From an uncultured Muribaculaceae bacterium (lineage in GTDB: Bacteria > Bacteroidota > Bacteroidia > Bacteroidales > Muribaculaceae): 31,548 nt of DNA. Position numbers and translations under genes: made by a program. Where the stretch lies: NCBI GenBank assembly GCA_910586175.1, contig CAJUIJ010000008.1, positions 1 to 31,548 of the forward strand, written 5' to 3'. Position 1 is the first letter of the stretch. Every line of letters starts with the position of its first letter. Positions 1-8,494 of this stretch are shown one piece after another. The notes below the pieces were generated by a model. It was not told the DNA's origin, did not search any database, and was given only the letters and a program-made list of their open reading frames with translations.

Positions 1-3
1 CAA

Positions 4-24
4 TTATTCATTATTCATTATTAA
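4..24. repeat. short heptamer repeat at the 3' end of rnz
   Basis: Two perfect TTATTCA heptamers (4-10, 11-17) are followed by TTATTAA (18-24). The run overlaps the rnz stop codon. A related 7-bp pattern (CTACTCA) occurs before atpD at 8465-8485. The function is unknown, and it may be an eroded intergenic repeat. Confidence 0.5.
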
Positions 25-935
25 CTATTAATTACAGTATCTCCTTCTTTGCCAAGTATTACATTGGGAAATTCCTCGGAAGCTTGGCGCAAGAACTCTT
101 GTTCGTTGCGATAGCGCGAGGAGTAGTGTCCGGTGAGAAGTCGCGATGCTCCGCAAGCCTTCGCCATCATGCCGGCTTGGCGCGCGGTGGAGTGAAAGCG
201 CATTTTGGCCTCGCGTTGGTGTTCGTCGAGATATGTAGTCTCATGATACAGCAAGTTCACCGGCCCTATCTTTTCGGCAAGCTCCGGCATATATATTGTG
301 TCGCCTATATGCGCGTAGCTGAGCGACGGGTCTGCATCGCTCGTGAGTATATTGTTGGGCACCACTGTGCCGTCGGGCTTTGTGAAGTCCTCACCCGCCT
401 TGATGCGGTTGATCTGCCACGTGGGTACTCCATGAAAATCTATCATGTCGCGGATAATATGGCGCATCTTCGGCTTCTCCTCAAATATAAACCCTACGCA
501 TGGCACCCGATGCTTCAGTTTGACGGTGCGTACGGTTAGTGTCGAGGTCTCGAGAATTACTGCATCGGCAGGTTTTATGATGTTGAATTCCAAATCGTAT
601 GATAGCTCAGGCGCAAAGAAATCAAAAATGGTGCGCAATATCTTCTCTCCCTCGGCAAATGTGTGGATGGTCAGCTTGCCGCCGGTGTCGCCGAGTGCCA
701 GTGAGGATATTAGTCCCGGCAGCCCGAGCACATGGTCGCCATGCAGGTGGGTGAGAAAGATGTGTCGCAGACGTGAGAATTTCAGCCGCTTCTGCTGAAA
801 CGACCTCTGGGCACCCTCGCCACAGTCTATCATATATAACGTGTCATTGTGCTCCACCACGGTGCACGACGGCAAATGGCGCGGTGTCGGCTTTGCCGAC
901 CCGCAGCCAAGACAATGTATCTTGAATCCCGGCAT
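21..935 (-). CDS. rnz: Ribonuclease Z (tRNA 3' endonuclease)
   Basis: This 304-aa protein belongs to the metallo-beta-lactamase-fold RNase Z/ElaC family, which cleaves the 3' trailer from tRNA precursors in the cytoplasm. The zinc motif HLHGDH is at residues 63-68 (His63, His65, Asp67, His68), preceded by the family-typical LGCGSAKPTPRH and DCGEGAQ segments. Further conserved segments (IRDMIDFHGVP, HSTARQAG, GHYSSRY) follow to the C-terminus, and the length is normal for the family. The frame is open back to an ATG at 992, but I chose the ATG at 935. It is where homologous proteins begin, it has AGGAG just upstream, and it lies downstream of a good promoter at 962-993 that an earlier start would precede. 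The gene is divergent from the TonB receptor. Confidence 0.95.
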   Translation of the reverse strand: MPGFKIHCLGCGSAKPTPRHLPSCTVVEHNDTLYMIDCGEGAQRSFQQKRLKFSRLRHIFLTHLHGDHVLGLPGLISSLALGDTGGKLTIHTFAEGEKILRTIFDFFAPELSYDLEFNIIKPADAVILETSTLTVRTVKLKHRVPCVGFIFEEKPKMRHIIRDMIDFHGVPTWQINRIKAGEDFTKPDGTVVPNNILTSDADPSLSYAHIGDTIYMPELAEKIGPVNLLYHETTYLDEHQREAKMRFHSTARQAGMMAKACGASRLLTGHYSSRYRNEQEFLRQASEEFPNVILGKEGDTVINS

Positions 936-961
936 TTCTCCTATTTCATGCGTTGTTAATG

Positions 962-993
962 CAAAATTACTAAATAAGGGTATAATTGGCAAA
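962..993 (-). promoter_or_regulatory. Bacteroidota-type promoter of rnz
   Basis: On the minus strand, TTTG (plus 990-993) is separated by 20 nt from TAATTTTG (plus 962-969), matching the TTTG-N19-21-TAnnTTTG consensus of Bacteroidota housekeeping promoters. Transcription should begin near 957, leaving a leader of about 20 nt that carries AGGAG before the ATG at 935. Confidence 0.75.
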
Positions 994-1006
994 AATGGGG
1001 TCGCTT

Positions 1007-1038
1007 TTTGGTGATTTTACGATTATTGGGTAAATTTG
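1007..1038 (+). promoter_or_regulatory. Bacteroidota-type promoter of the TonB receptor gene
   Basis: TTTG (1007-1010), 20 nt, then TAAATTTG (1031-1038) fits the TAnnTTTG consensus. The expected start site, about 4-6 nt beyond the element, is only a few bases before the ATG at 1048, so the mRNA would be nearly leaderless. It is back to back with the rnz promoter. Confidence 0.65.
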
Positions 1039-1047
1039 CACCTGCTT

Positions 1048-3294
1048 ATGAAAAGGTTTCTTTTTTATATCCCGGTTTTCCTGACCATGTCGGCCATGGC
1101 GAATCCCGCTACATATGCAGCTGAATCCGATACTGATGTGAACAAGGGAATTGACCTTGAGGAATTGAATGTGGTGGCCATAAAGCAGACTGATGTGCTC
1201 CGCGATGACCCGTTGTCGGCCACCGTGGCGGGGCGTCTCGAACTTGAGATGCTTAATGCTGATGCCATAAAGTCTATATCGGAGGTGGCGCCTAATCTCT
1301 ACATCCCTGAATATGGCTCGCGCATCACTTCCACGATTTATGTGCGTGGCATAGGTGCGCGTATGGACCAACCGTCGGTCGGCTTGAATGTCGATAATGT
1401 GCCTTTTCTCAATAAGAATGCCTATGACTTCGATCTCGCCGACATCGCATCGGTAGAAATGCTCCGAGGCCCGCAGAGCACGCTCTACGGGCGAAACACA
1501 ATCGGCGGCTTGATCAATATCACGACACTATCCCCTCTGCGCTGGCAGGGTTGGCGCGGCATGGTGTCGGGTGCTTCGGGCAATGAGTGGAAGGCTTCGA
1601 TCGGTTGGTTCGGCAAGATAAATGATGACTGGGCAACTTCAATCAGCGGCTCTTTCTCTTATCTCGGCGGCTTTTACCGCAATCTCTACAATGGTGAGAA
1701 GGTCGACAAGGAGAAGTCAGGTGCCTTGCGCTGGAAGTGGGAGGGGCACATCAACGACCGATGGTCTGTACGCAACACTGCCTCCGCATCTATCTTGCGT
1801 CAGGGCGGATACCCGTATGAGTCTGTCGAGACCGGTGTGATAAACCATAATGATACCTGTTTCTATCGCCGTTTCCTATGGAATGACGGCCTGACTTTCA
1901 ATGGCCGTTATGACGCGTTCACGGTCTCTTCTATCACGAGCGTGCAGTATCTTGAAGACAATATGACGCTCGACCAAGATTTTTTGCCCGACCCTTACTT
2001 CACCCTCACTCAGAAGCAGAAGGAGTGGGCAGTGACCGAAGATGTAGTGTTCAGGGGTGAAAAGGGTTCTGTATATAAGTGGCTTGCCGGATGTTTCGGA
2101 TTCTATAAGGGAATAGACATGACGGCACCCGTAGTTTTCGGCGATAAGGGTATAGCTGACTTGATAGAGAAGCATCGCAATGATGCCAACCCTTATTATC
2201 CCATAAGCTGGAATACGCGAAGTTTCACGCTCGGCAGTGATTTCGAGATTCCTACCGGCGGCGTTGCCATCTATCATGAGTCCACGTTCGACTTGGGGCG
2301 ATGGAAACTTTCAGCCGGCATACGTCTTGACTGGGAAAAGGCGACACTGCGTTATCGCAGCCGCTGCAAGACAGGTTATGAGGTGTATCAGCGTGATCAA
2401 AACGGTGTGCTGAACCCTTATCGACAAGTAGACATTGATATTGATGATCGCGACCGCCTGAGCCGTGACTATTTCAATTGGTTGCCGCGCCTGAGTGCCA
2501 TATATTCGCTCCCGATGGAGGGGGAGAATAATGTCTATGCTTCGGTGGCCAAGGGTTATAAGTCGGGTGGCTTCAATACGCAGATGTTTTCGGAGGTGCT
2601 TCAGCAGAGGCTGATGTCATATATGGGAATAGGGGAGCGTTATGATGTGGACCGTATAGTAGGCTACAAGCCGGAGTATTCGTGGAACTATGAGGTGGGT
2701 GCTCATCTCAGTTTTCCGAAGGCAAGACTCAATGTAGACATGTCGCTCTTCTATATAGATTGTCATGACCAGCAGCTCACCATGTTCCCGGCCGGCACCA
2801 CCACCGGGCGCATTATGACCAACGCCGGGCGCACCCGCAGCTTCGGCGGTGAACTCTCGCTCGATTGGCAGCCGATATCAGGACTTGGTTTCAAGGCTTC
2901 TTATGGGTATACCAACGCAAAGTTCGTGAAGTTTTTTAACGGTCTCGAAGATTATAAGGGTAAATATGTGCCTTATGCACCGCAGAACACACTCTTTGTG
3001 CAGGGCCTGTATGCTTTTAAATTCTCAGGTTTCCTGAAATCTCTCACCCTTGAGGCCAATCTGCGTGGCACCGGCGATATATATTGGAACGAGTCCAACT
3101 CTCTTCACCAATCTTTCTATGCGCTTCTCGGTGCCTCGGTGACGCTCGAATCAAAATATGTTACCCTGGAGCTGTGGGGCCGCAATCTCACCGGCACCCG
3201 TTATGATACGTTCTATTTCATGTCGATGGGCAATGAGTTTCTGCAGCGGGGCCGTCCTCGTCAGCTTGGCGTGACCATGAGGTTTGCAATATAA
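1048..3294 (+). CDS. TonB-dependent outer-membrane receptor
   Basis: This 748-aa outer-membrane receptor imports an unidentified ligand using TonB energy. Residues 1 to about 24 form a signal peptide ending near TYAA. A TonB-box-like stretch (LEELNVVAIK) follows, then the plug domain with the conserved VRGIGAR, GLNVDNVPF and VEMLRGPQSTLYGRNTIGGLINI segments. The rest is a beta-barrel rich in alternating aromatic strands, ending in a strand that closes with Phe-Ala-Ile. There is no N-terminal carboxypeptidase-regulatory-like domain, so it is not a SusC-type glycan receptor. The overall layout is closer to receptors for siderophores, heme or vitamins, but the substrate cannot be read from sequence. 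A TTG at 1036 is a weaker start than the ATG at 1048. The lipoprotein gene downstream is probably co-transcribed. Confidence 0.92.
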   Translation: MKRFLFYIPVFLTMSAMANPATYAAESDTDVNKGIDLEELNVVAIKQTDVLRDDPLSATVAGRLELEMLNADAIKSISEVAPNLYIPEYGSRITSTIYVRGIGARMDQPSVGLNVDNVPFLNKNAYDFDLADIASVEMLRGPQSTLYGRNTIGGLINITTLSPLRWQGWRGMVSGASGNEWKASIGWFGKINDDWATSISGSFSYLGGFYRNLYNGEKVDKEKSGALRWKWEGHINDRWSVRNTASASILRQGGYPYESVETGVINHNDTCFYRRFLWNDGLTFNGRYDAFTVSSITSVQYLEDNMTLDQDFLPDPYFTLTQKQKEWAVTEDVVFRGEKGSVYKWLAGCFGFYKGIDMTAPVVFGDKGIADLIEKHRNDANPYYPISWNTRSFTLGSDFEIPTGGVAIYHESTFDLGRWKLSAGIRLDWEKATLRYRSRCKTGYEVYQRDQNGVLNPYRQVDIDIDDRDRLSRDYFNWLPRLSAIYSLPMEGENNVYASVAKGYKSGGFNTQMFSEVLQQRLMSYMGIGERYDVDRIVGYKPEYSWNYEVGAHLSFPKARLNVDMSLFYIDCHDQQLTMFPAGTTTGRIMTNAGRTRSFGGELSLDWQPISGLGFKASYGYTNAKFVKFFNGLEDYKGKYVPYAPQNTLFVQGLYAFKFSGFLKSLTLEANLRGTGDIYWNESNSLHQSFYALLGASVTLESKYVTLELWGRNLTGTRYDTFYFMSMGNEFLQRGRPRQLGVTMRFAI

Positions 3295-3337
3295 GTCAAC
3301 CGCCGACGTTATTAAGGATGTGTGTGGATTCAAAGTT

Positions 3338-3361
3338 GTCGGGCATATGCTTACGCCCGGC
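3338..3361 (+). other. small hairpin between receptor and lipoprotein genes
   Basis: A 7-bp stem (3338-3344 with 3355-3361, one G-T pair) encloses a 10-nt loop. No T-run follows, so it is not a convincing terminator. No TAnnTTTG promoter is seen between the two genes, which suggests read-through from the receptor. Confidence 0.35.
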
Positions 3362-3400
3362 GTGATGCACATGATTTTAATGTAATAATTGACTTATTCG

Positions 3401-4333
3401 ATGAAAAAAATTCTAAAACTGTCGCTCGCTGCGGCTATCCTTTTACCGTTGGCGTCGTGTAACAACGATGCAAACGAGAACTCTTATACAAGAGGTCTGC
3501 CCATTTCTGCTTACAATCTTGTGACTTCAGCAGACGATGCAACTGTTGCACCGGCCGTGAGTCTCAGTGGGTACAACGTCACTTTCAAATATTCCAATCA
3601 GGAGAACACTTTGCAGTTTAAATCAGGCAACGTAGTTCTGCCCGATGGCGGATCCGTATCTTTCACCACCAAGCCGATATTGGTTAATGTAAGCAGCGCT
3701 ACTGTTGATGATATACCTCGCGAAGTTATTAAGTTTTCAAGCGAGAATCCTTCTGAAAGCGGTGCAGAAGTGACGTCATTGAATGGCGTGATTACTCAGA
3801 GTGCTTATTTCCCCGGTAGCGCAGTAGTGAAAGGCTATGATTTGTTGTTCCCAAGTTCCATCAAGCATTATGCCGTGATGGATTACCGCCTCAATGAACA
3901 GTGGCGTGTGCGCACTTTCTGGCGCGATATGACTTTCGTGGGTTCAACCACTACGACCTATCCGGAAATGACCGGCCCATACGTCAATTCCAAGATTCGC
4001 TATCGCATATATATGAAGACCAACGACAAGGGTGCATTGACCGGCAAGGCTGATGTGATTTTCTACAATGCCAAGTTTGCAGAGAAGTCTCCCGAAATGA
4101 CGATAGTGGTTCGTAATCTTGATTTGAAGTTCAGCAACTCAGGTTATACTGTAAGCGGTACTGACATAATACCCGATATGGTGAGCGATGGCGGTGAATT
4201 GACACCAACCCCCCCGTTTACGTTCAACAATTTCACCTTTACTGTAGTTGGCGACCTCACTCAGGCCACAGCCTCTTATAAGGTGGCAGGTAAGTACAAC
4301 GGGCAGTTTCAAGGCATTAGCATTGTGAAATGA
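3401..4333 (+). CDS. hypothetical lipoprotein downstream of TonB receptor
   Basis: This 310-aa predicted lipoprotein has a signal peptide at residues 1-19 and a clean lipobox LASC with the lipidated Cys at 20, followed by Asn-Asn-Asp-Ala. The mature part is polar, without membrane segments, and rich in short beta-strand-like stretches such as YNVTFKYSNQEN and KIRYRIYMKTND. Two similar-looking halves may exist, but I could not establish a duplication. I do not recognise the family. It starts 106 bp after the TonB receptor and ends just before a strong terminator, so it may be a surface partner of that receptor. A TTG at 3389 is open, but the ATG at 3401 begins a standard MKKI signal peptide. 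Confidence 0.8.
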   Translation: MKKILKLSLAAAILLPLASCNNDANENSYTRGLPISAYNLVTSADDATVAPAVSLSGYNVTFKYSNQENTLQFKSGNVVLPDGGSVSFTTKPILVNVSSATVDDIPREVIKFSSENPSESGAEVTSLNGVITQSAYFPGSAVVKGYDLLFPSSIKHYAVMDYRLNEQWRVRTFWRDMTFVGSTTTTYPEMTGPYVNSKIRYRIYMKTNDKGALTGKADVIFYNAKFAEKSPEMTIVVRNLDLKFSNSGYTVSGTDIIPDMVSDGGELTPTPPFTFNNFTFTVVGDLTQATASYKVAGKYNGQFQGISIVK

Positions 4334-4401
4334 CAAAGTCTGTCATTGTATGGCATTCTGATATAAGATATTGACAATTTATAAGCGCCACACCGCGCGG
4401 C

Positions 4402-4440
4402 ATAGGCAGATTCGCATTGGAGTCTGCCTATTTGTTTTTT
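4402..4440 (+). terminator. intrinsic terminator after the lipoprotein gene
   Basis: A perfect 9-bp stem (4402-4410 with 4423-4431) with a 12-nt loop is followed by TTGTTTTTT. It isolates the receptor-lipoprotein pair from the nuo promoter that follows. Confidence 0.85.
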
Positions 4441-4493
4441 GCACAAATTTGCTGACAAGTGTGCAAAATCGGTGAAAAATAGGGTGCAATTAA

Positions 4494-4525
4494 TTTGTTA
4501 GTTAGCCAAAAAATATCTAATTTTG
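4494..4525 (+). promoter_or_regulatory. promoter of the nuo-atp-nuo locus
   Basis: TTTG (4494-4497), 20 nt, then TAATTTTG (4518-4525) matches the Bacteroidota consensus. The predicted start is near 4530, giving a leader of about 68 nt before nuoA. I found no comparable element at nuoH/atpD or atpG/nuoI, so this may drive the whole 17.7-kb locus. Confidence 0.75.
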
Positions 4526-4597
4526 CAAGTAGGTGTTTGCACACGGACACCATAATCTTGGTTGAAATTGAATTAACTGTTTTAACATCAATACTAT

Positions 4598-4969
4598 ATG
4601 AATTTGTTGTGCGAGATAAGCAACGCTGAGCTTTCAATCACGGCCACCCTCACGGGTATCGGCCTCGTGTTCGCGGCACTGCTTATCGCCAAGTTGATTT
4701 CGCCGAAATCCTATTCGGTGAAGAAAGCCGAGCCTTACGAATGCGGCATCCCCACGCGCGGTGCCTCTATGATTCAGTTTAAGGCCGGCTATTATATTTT
4801 CGCCATCCTGTTCCTCCTTTTCGACGTGGAGGTGGTGTTCCTTTATCCTTGGGCCACGGTGATGCGGTCGCTTGGACCTTCCGGAATGCTTTGCATAGGC
4901 ATCTTTTTGTTTGTATTAATCATGGGCCTGGCATATGCCTGGCGTAAAGGAGCGCTCAAATGGGAATGA
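4598..4969 (+). CDS. nuoA: NADH-quinone oxidoreductase-type complex I subunit A
   Basis: This 123-aa inner-membrane subunit of complex I has three hydrophobic helices, at about residues 12-32, 64-85 and 95-115. The loop between helices 1 and 2 carries the family signature YECGIPTRG followed by FKAGYYIFAILFLLFDVEVVFLYPWA, whose acidic residues lie in the quinone/proton coupling region. It is the first gene of the locus, behind a strong promoter. Its last ten bases overlap the nuoB start, indicating translational coupling. Confidence 0.97.
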   Translation: MNLLCEISNAELSITATLTGIGLVFAALLIAKLISPKSYSVKKAEPYECGIPTRGASMIQFKAGYYIFAILFLLFDVEVVFLYPWATVMRSLGPSGMLCIGIFLFVLIMGLAYAWRKGALKWE

Positions 4970-5580
4970 AAGAAGGCAAGATTAAGAGCATGTCGCGTGA
5001 GGACTTCAAGAATAACGATTATATCGACAAGCTTGTAGAGGAACTCAACGCTACCGGAGCCAACGTGATGGTTGGCAAGTTCGACGAATTGATCAATTGG
5101 GGTGTCTCCAACTCCTTGTGGCCTCTCTGCTTCGGCACGAGTTGCTGCGCTATCGAGTTCATGAGTCTCGGTGCTGCGCGTTATGATATGGCCCGCTTCG
5201 GCTTCGAGGTGGCCCGCAACTCTCCGCGTCAGGCAGACTATGTGATGGTGCAGGGTACCATCGTGCACCGTATGGCCCCGGTGATGCGCCGTCTCTACGA
5301 ACAGCTCGCCGAGCCCAAATATGTGATCGCATGTGGCGGTTGCGCAGTGTCGGGCGGCCCTTTCAAGAATTCTTATTGCGTGGTGCCGGGTGTCGACCAG
5401 ATCCTTCCGGTCGATGTCTATATCCCCGGTTGCCCTCCCCGTCCGGAGGCTATGTTCTACGGTCTGATGCAGCTCCAGCGCAAGATTAAGGTGCAGAAGT
5501 TCTTCGGCGGTGTGAACCGCAAGGAGAAAATAGAGGAGTTCTTCGCCGAGCATCCTGAAGAGAGAGGCCAAATAGGCTGA
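4960..5580 (+). CDS. nuoB: complex I subunit B (N2 iron-sulfur subunit)
   Basis: This 206-aa peripheral-arm subunit binds the terminal [4Fe-4S] cluster N2, which hands electrons to quinone. The ligands are visible: the adjacent Cys62-Cys63 pair in GTSCCAIE, Cys128 in CGGCAVSGG, and Cys158 in YIPGCPPRPEA. The family core runs from NWGVSNSLWPL to MQLQRKI, with a short charged C-terminal tail. Three in-frame ATGs (4960, 4966, 4990) are possible. I kept 4960, which overlaps the end of nuoA. It is followed by nuoCD after a 56-bp gap. Confidence 0.97.
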   Translation: MGMKEGKIKSMSREDFKNNDYIDKLVEELNATGANVMVGKFDELINWGVSNSLWPLCFGTSCCAIEFMSLGAARYDMARFGFEVARNSPRQADYVMVQGTIVHRMAPVMRRLYEQLAEPKYVIACGGCAVSGGPFKNSYCVVPGVDQILPVDVYIPGCPPRPEAMFYGLMQLQRKIKVQKFFGGVNRKEKIEEFFAEHPEERGQIG

Positions 5581-5636
5581 CACGGTCTTGGCTCCGAATG
5601 AGCCGATTCCAAATCATCATCTTACAACTTTCAAAA

Positions 5637-7265
5637 ATGAGCGATTTAAAAGATAAAATCCTTAAGATATACCCGGCTGCGCAGTTTGAGGACGGTCAGG
5701 ATCTTCTCTTCTCAGTAGAGGAGAAGGATTGGCTCAAGGTTGCCACCCTCCTCAAGAATGACCTCGGCTTCGATGTGCTTACTGCCGTGGTCGGCATGGA
5801 CTGGAAAGAGAATAGGGGAGTGATTTATTACCTCACCGCTACTGCCCGCAATTGGGAGATGGTATCGGTAAAGGTGCTCGCTGCCAAGAGCGGTGATGAC
5901 GAGTACATTCATTCGGTCACTTCTCTCTGGAAAGTCGCCAACTTCCAGGAGCGTGAGGTTTATGACATGTTCGGCATAAAGTTTGTCGGTCACCCCGACA
6001 TGCGCCGTTTCTTCTTGCGTAATGACTGGGTGGGTCACCCCTTGCGCAAGGACTATGATGCCAATCCGGCTCTCAACCCAATTCGTCTTGAGGAGGAAAC
6101 CAACGAGGACGATACACGCACTTATGAGGTCGATGCCGACGGCAAGCTCGTGGAGAAGCCGGGCAAGCTGTTCGAGAAAAATGAATATGTAGTCAATATC
6201 GGCCCCCAGCACCCCTCTACTCACGGTGTGATGCGCTTCCGTGCATCTATCGATGGCGAGACTGTAAAGAAGGTCGATGTCGTGTCGGGTTATATACACC
6301 GTGGCATCGAGAAACTGAGTGAAGGTCTCGGCTATCCGCAGCTTCTTCACTTCACAGACCGTATGGACTATATGTCGGCTCACCAGAACCGCCATTGTCT
6401 ATGCATGTGTATCGAGAAGGCTCTCGGATTGGAAGTGCCACGTCGCGCACAGGTAATCCGTACCATGATGGATGAGTTGATGCGAATATCTTCGCACTTG
6501 CTCTCGTTCGGATGCACCGCCATGGACCTTGGCGCCACTACAGCTTTCTTCTATGGTTTCCGTGAGCGTGAGCAGGTGCTCGACATCTTCGAGAAGACTT
6601 GCGGTGCACGTATGTCAATGAACTATAACGTGATAGGTGGTGTGATAGCTGACCTGCATCCCGATTTCGTAAAGGATGTCAAGGCGTTGCTCAGCATTAT
6701 GCCTGAACGTCTCAAGGAATATCATAAGGTATTTTCGGGCAACCTCATAGCAAAGAACCGTCTCGTGGGAGTAGGTATGCTTAAGAAGGAAGATGCCATA
6801 AATTATGCCATCACCGGCCCGAGCGGACGTGGTTCGAACTGGAGTTGCGACTGCCGCAAGAAGCATCCCTATGCAGTGTATGATGAAGTTCAGTTTGACG
6901 AGGTGCTCCTCGACGGCTGCGATTCCTACTCTCGCTACATGGTGCGCATGAAGGAGATAGAGCAGAGCTGCCGTATTCTCGAGCAGCTTGTGGACCGTAT
7001 ACCGGAGGGCGATATCCGCGCCCAGGTGCCCAAAATCATCAAGCTTCCGGCCGGCCGCTGGTATCAGCAGGTGGAGGCGAGCCGCGGCACGTTCGGTGTC
7101 TATATCGAGTCTGTGGGTGAGAAGACTCCGTTCCGCGTGCATTTCCAGAGCCCATGCTTCAACCTTGTGGGCGTTATGGACCTCTGCTGCTCCGGATATA
7201 TGATTGCTGACCTCATCACAATCGGCGCCGCGCTCGACTTCGTGATTCCCGACATCGACCGATGA
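5637..7265 (+). CDS. nuoCD: fused complex I subunits C and D
   Basis: This 542-aa fusion holds the 30-kDa (NuoC) and 49-kDa (NuoD) subunits of the peripheral arm. NuoC spans residues 1 to about 142 and ends with the signature EREVYDMFGIKFVGHPDMRR and HPLRKDY. A charged linker covers about 143-183. NuoD spans about 184-542, starting NIGPQHPSTHGVMR with SGYIHRGIEKLSE, which form part of the quinone cavity. Such C-D fusions are common in Bacteroidota and in E. coli. The frame is open to 5598, but the ATG at 5637 (MSDLKDKI) matches the domain boundary. The C-terminal CSGYMIADLITIGAALDFVIPDIDR is the normal NuoD end, so the protein is complete. Confidence 0.97.
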   Translation: MSDLKDKILKIYPAAQFEDGQDLLFSVEEKDWLKVATLLKNDLGFDVLTAVVGMDWKENRGVIYYLTATARNWEMVSVKVLAAKSGDDEYIHSVTSLWKVANFQEREVYDMFGIKFVGHPDMRRFFLRNDWVGHPLRKDYDANPALNPIRLEEETNEDDTRTYEVDADGKLVEKPGKLFEKNEYVVNIGPQHPSTHGVMRFRASIDGETVKKVDVVSGYIHRGIEKLSEGLGYPQLLHFTDRMDYMSAHQNRHCLCMCIEKALGLEVPRRAQVIRTMMDELMRISSHLLSFGCTAMDLGATTAFFYGFREREQVLDIFEKTCGARMSMNYNVIGGVIADLHPDFVKDVKALLSIMPERLKEYHKVFSGNLIAKNRLVGVGMLKKEDAINYAITGPSGRGSNWSCDCRKKHPYAVYDEVQFDEVLLDGCDSYSRYMVRMKEIEQSCRILEQLVDRIPEGDIRAQVPKIIKLPAGRWYQQVEASRGTFGVYIESVGEKTPFRVHFQSPCFNLVGVMDLCCSGYMIADLITIGAALDFVIPDIDR

Positions 7266-7332
7266 TGCCCCAATCATGCGATTTCATTATAAACAACAGT
7301 AATACATCATCAGAAACTAACTTATTACAACA

Positions 7333-8415
7333 ATGTTTGATTTCGGAACATGGACATCAGCGTTCAACGATTGGCTGCTTGGACTCGTGGGCAACACTGA
7401 GTGGCTCGCCGTCCTGATTGAATGCGTCATCATAGGCGTGCTGGTCCTGCTCACATATACCGTCCTGGCTCTCTTCTATATCCTTTATGAGCGTAAGCTC
7501 TGCGCTTGGTTCCAGTGTCGACTCGGCCCTATGCGTGTGGGTAAATGGGGTTTGCTTCAGGTGTTTGCCGACATGTTCAAGATCCTTATCAAGGAGCTTA
7601 TCTGTCTTAAGGGCACCGACCGTTTCCTCTTTAAGCTCGCCCCTTATATCATCATTACATCTTCGGTGGTGATGTTGGCTTGCCTGCCTTGGGGCAACGG
7701 ACTTCAGATAATCGACTGGAATATCGGCATTTTCTTCATTCTCGCCGTTTCTTCGGTGGGTGTGCTCGGTATTCTGCTCGCCGGTTGGTCGTCCAACAAT
7801 AAGTATACGCTAATCGGTGCAATGCGAAGCGGCGCACAGATGATAAGTTATGAAATATCTCTCGGTCTGTCGCTGATGACCATCGTGATTCTCTCGGGCA
7901 CTATGAGTGTCTCTGAGTTGGTGGCCCAGCAGGAGGATGCCTGGTTCATATTCAAGGGCCATATACCGGCTATCATCGCGTTCATCATCTATGTGATTAC
8001 CGCTACTGCCGAGACCAACCGTGGCCCGTTCGACCTTCCTGAGGCAGAACATGAGCTTACTGCCGGTTATCACACTGAGTATTCGGGTATTCATTTCGGA
8101 TTCTTCTATCTCGCCGAGTACCTCAATCTCTTCATCGTGTCGGGTATCGCCTCGCTGATGTTCCTCGGCGGATGGATGCCTCTGCACATTCCCGGTTGGG
8201 AGGGTTTCAATGCGGTGATGAACTGGATTCCATCTATCGTGTGGTTCCTGCTTAAGGCATTCTTCGTGTCGTTCGTGATTATCTGGTTCAAGTGGACGTT
8301 CCCTCGTGTGCGTATCGACCAGATGCTCTCGTTCGAGTGGAAGTATCTGATGCCCTTCTCTTTGGCCAATCTCGTGCTTATGACTTTGTTCGTGGCTTAC
8401 GGATGGCATTTCTAA
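7333..8415 (+). CDS. nuoH: complex I subunit H (quinone-site membrane subunit)
   Basis: This 360-aa protein has about eight or nine membrane helices and joins the membrane arm to the peripheral arm at the quinone chamber. Conserved segments include ERKLCAWFQCRLGPMRVGKWGLLQ near residues 53-77, which is the family ERK-x-x-A-x-x-Q-x-R-x-GP motif. ETNRGPFDLPEAEHELTAGYHTEYSG follows near 225-250 as the acidic loop lining the quinone channel, and FKWTFPRVRIDQML lies near the C-terminus. It is the last nuo gene before the ATP synthase cassette. A 79-bp spacer with a hairpin and heptamer repeats separates it from atpD. Confidence 0.97.
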   Translation: MFDFGTWTSAFNDWLLGLVGNTEWLAVLIECVIIGVLVLLTYTVLALFYILYERKLCAWFQCRLGPMRVGKWGLLQVFADMFKILIKELICLKGTDRFLFKLAPYIIITSSVVMLACLPWGNGLQIIDWNIGIFFILAVSSVGVLGILLAGWSSNNKYTLIGAMRSGAQMISYEISLGLSLMTIVILSGTMSVSELVAQQEDAWFIFKGHIPAIIAFIIYVITATAETNRGPFDLPEAEHELTAGYHTEYSGIHFGFFYLAEYLNLFIVSGIASLMFLGGWMPLHIPGWEGFNAVMNWIPSIVWFLLKAFFVSFVIIWFKWTFPRVRIDQMLSFEWKYLMPFSLANLVLMTLFVAYGWHF

Positions 8416-8448
8416 TATCGTAAATGAAAAATTAATTATAAATATGGC

Positions 8449-8470
8449 GGGTAGCGCGAGTTTGCTACTC
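8449..8470 (+). other. hairpin at the nuoH/atpD junction
   Basis: A 7-bp stem (8449-8455 with 8464-8470, one G-T pair) with an 8-nt loop marks the left edge of the ATP synthase cassette. No T-run follows, so read-through into atpD is expected. Confidence 0.4.
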
Positions 8471-8485
8471 ACTACTCACTAATAC
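8465..8485. repeat. heptamer repeat before atpD
   Basis: CTACTCA occurs twice in tandem (8465-8471, 8472-8478), followed by CTAATAC. The first unit is also the 3' arm of the junction hairpin. The pattern resembles TTATTCA at the start of the window. Confidence 0.5.
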
Positions 8486-8494
8486 TAAGTTGAC

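Noticed and set aside
936..992. Longer N-terminus for RNase Z
   Set aside because: The segment contains the predicted promoter -7 element and lies upstream of the likely transcription start.
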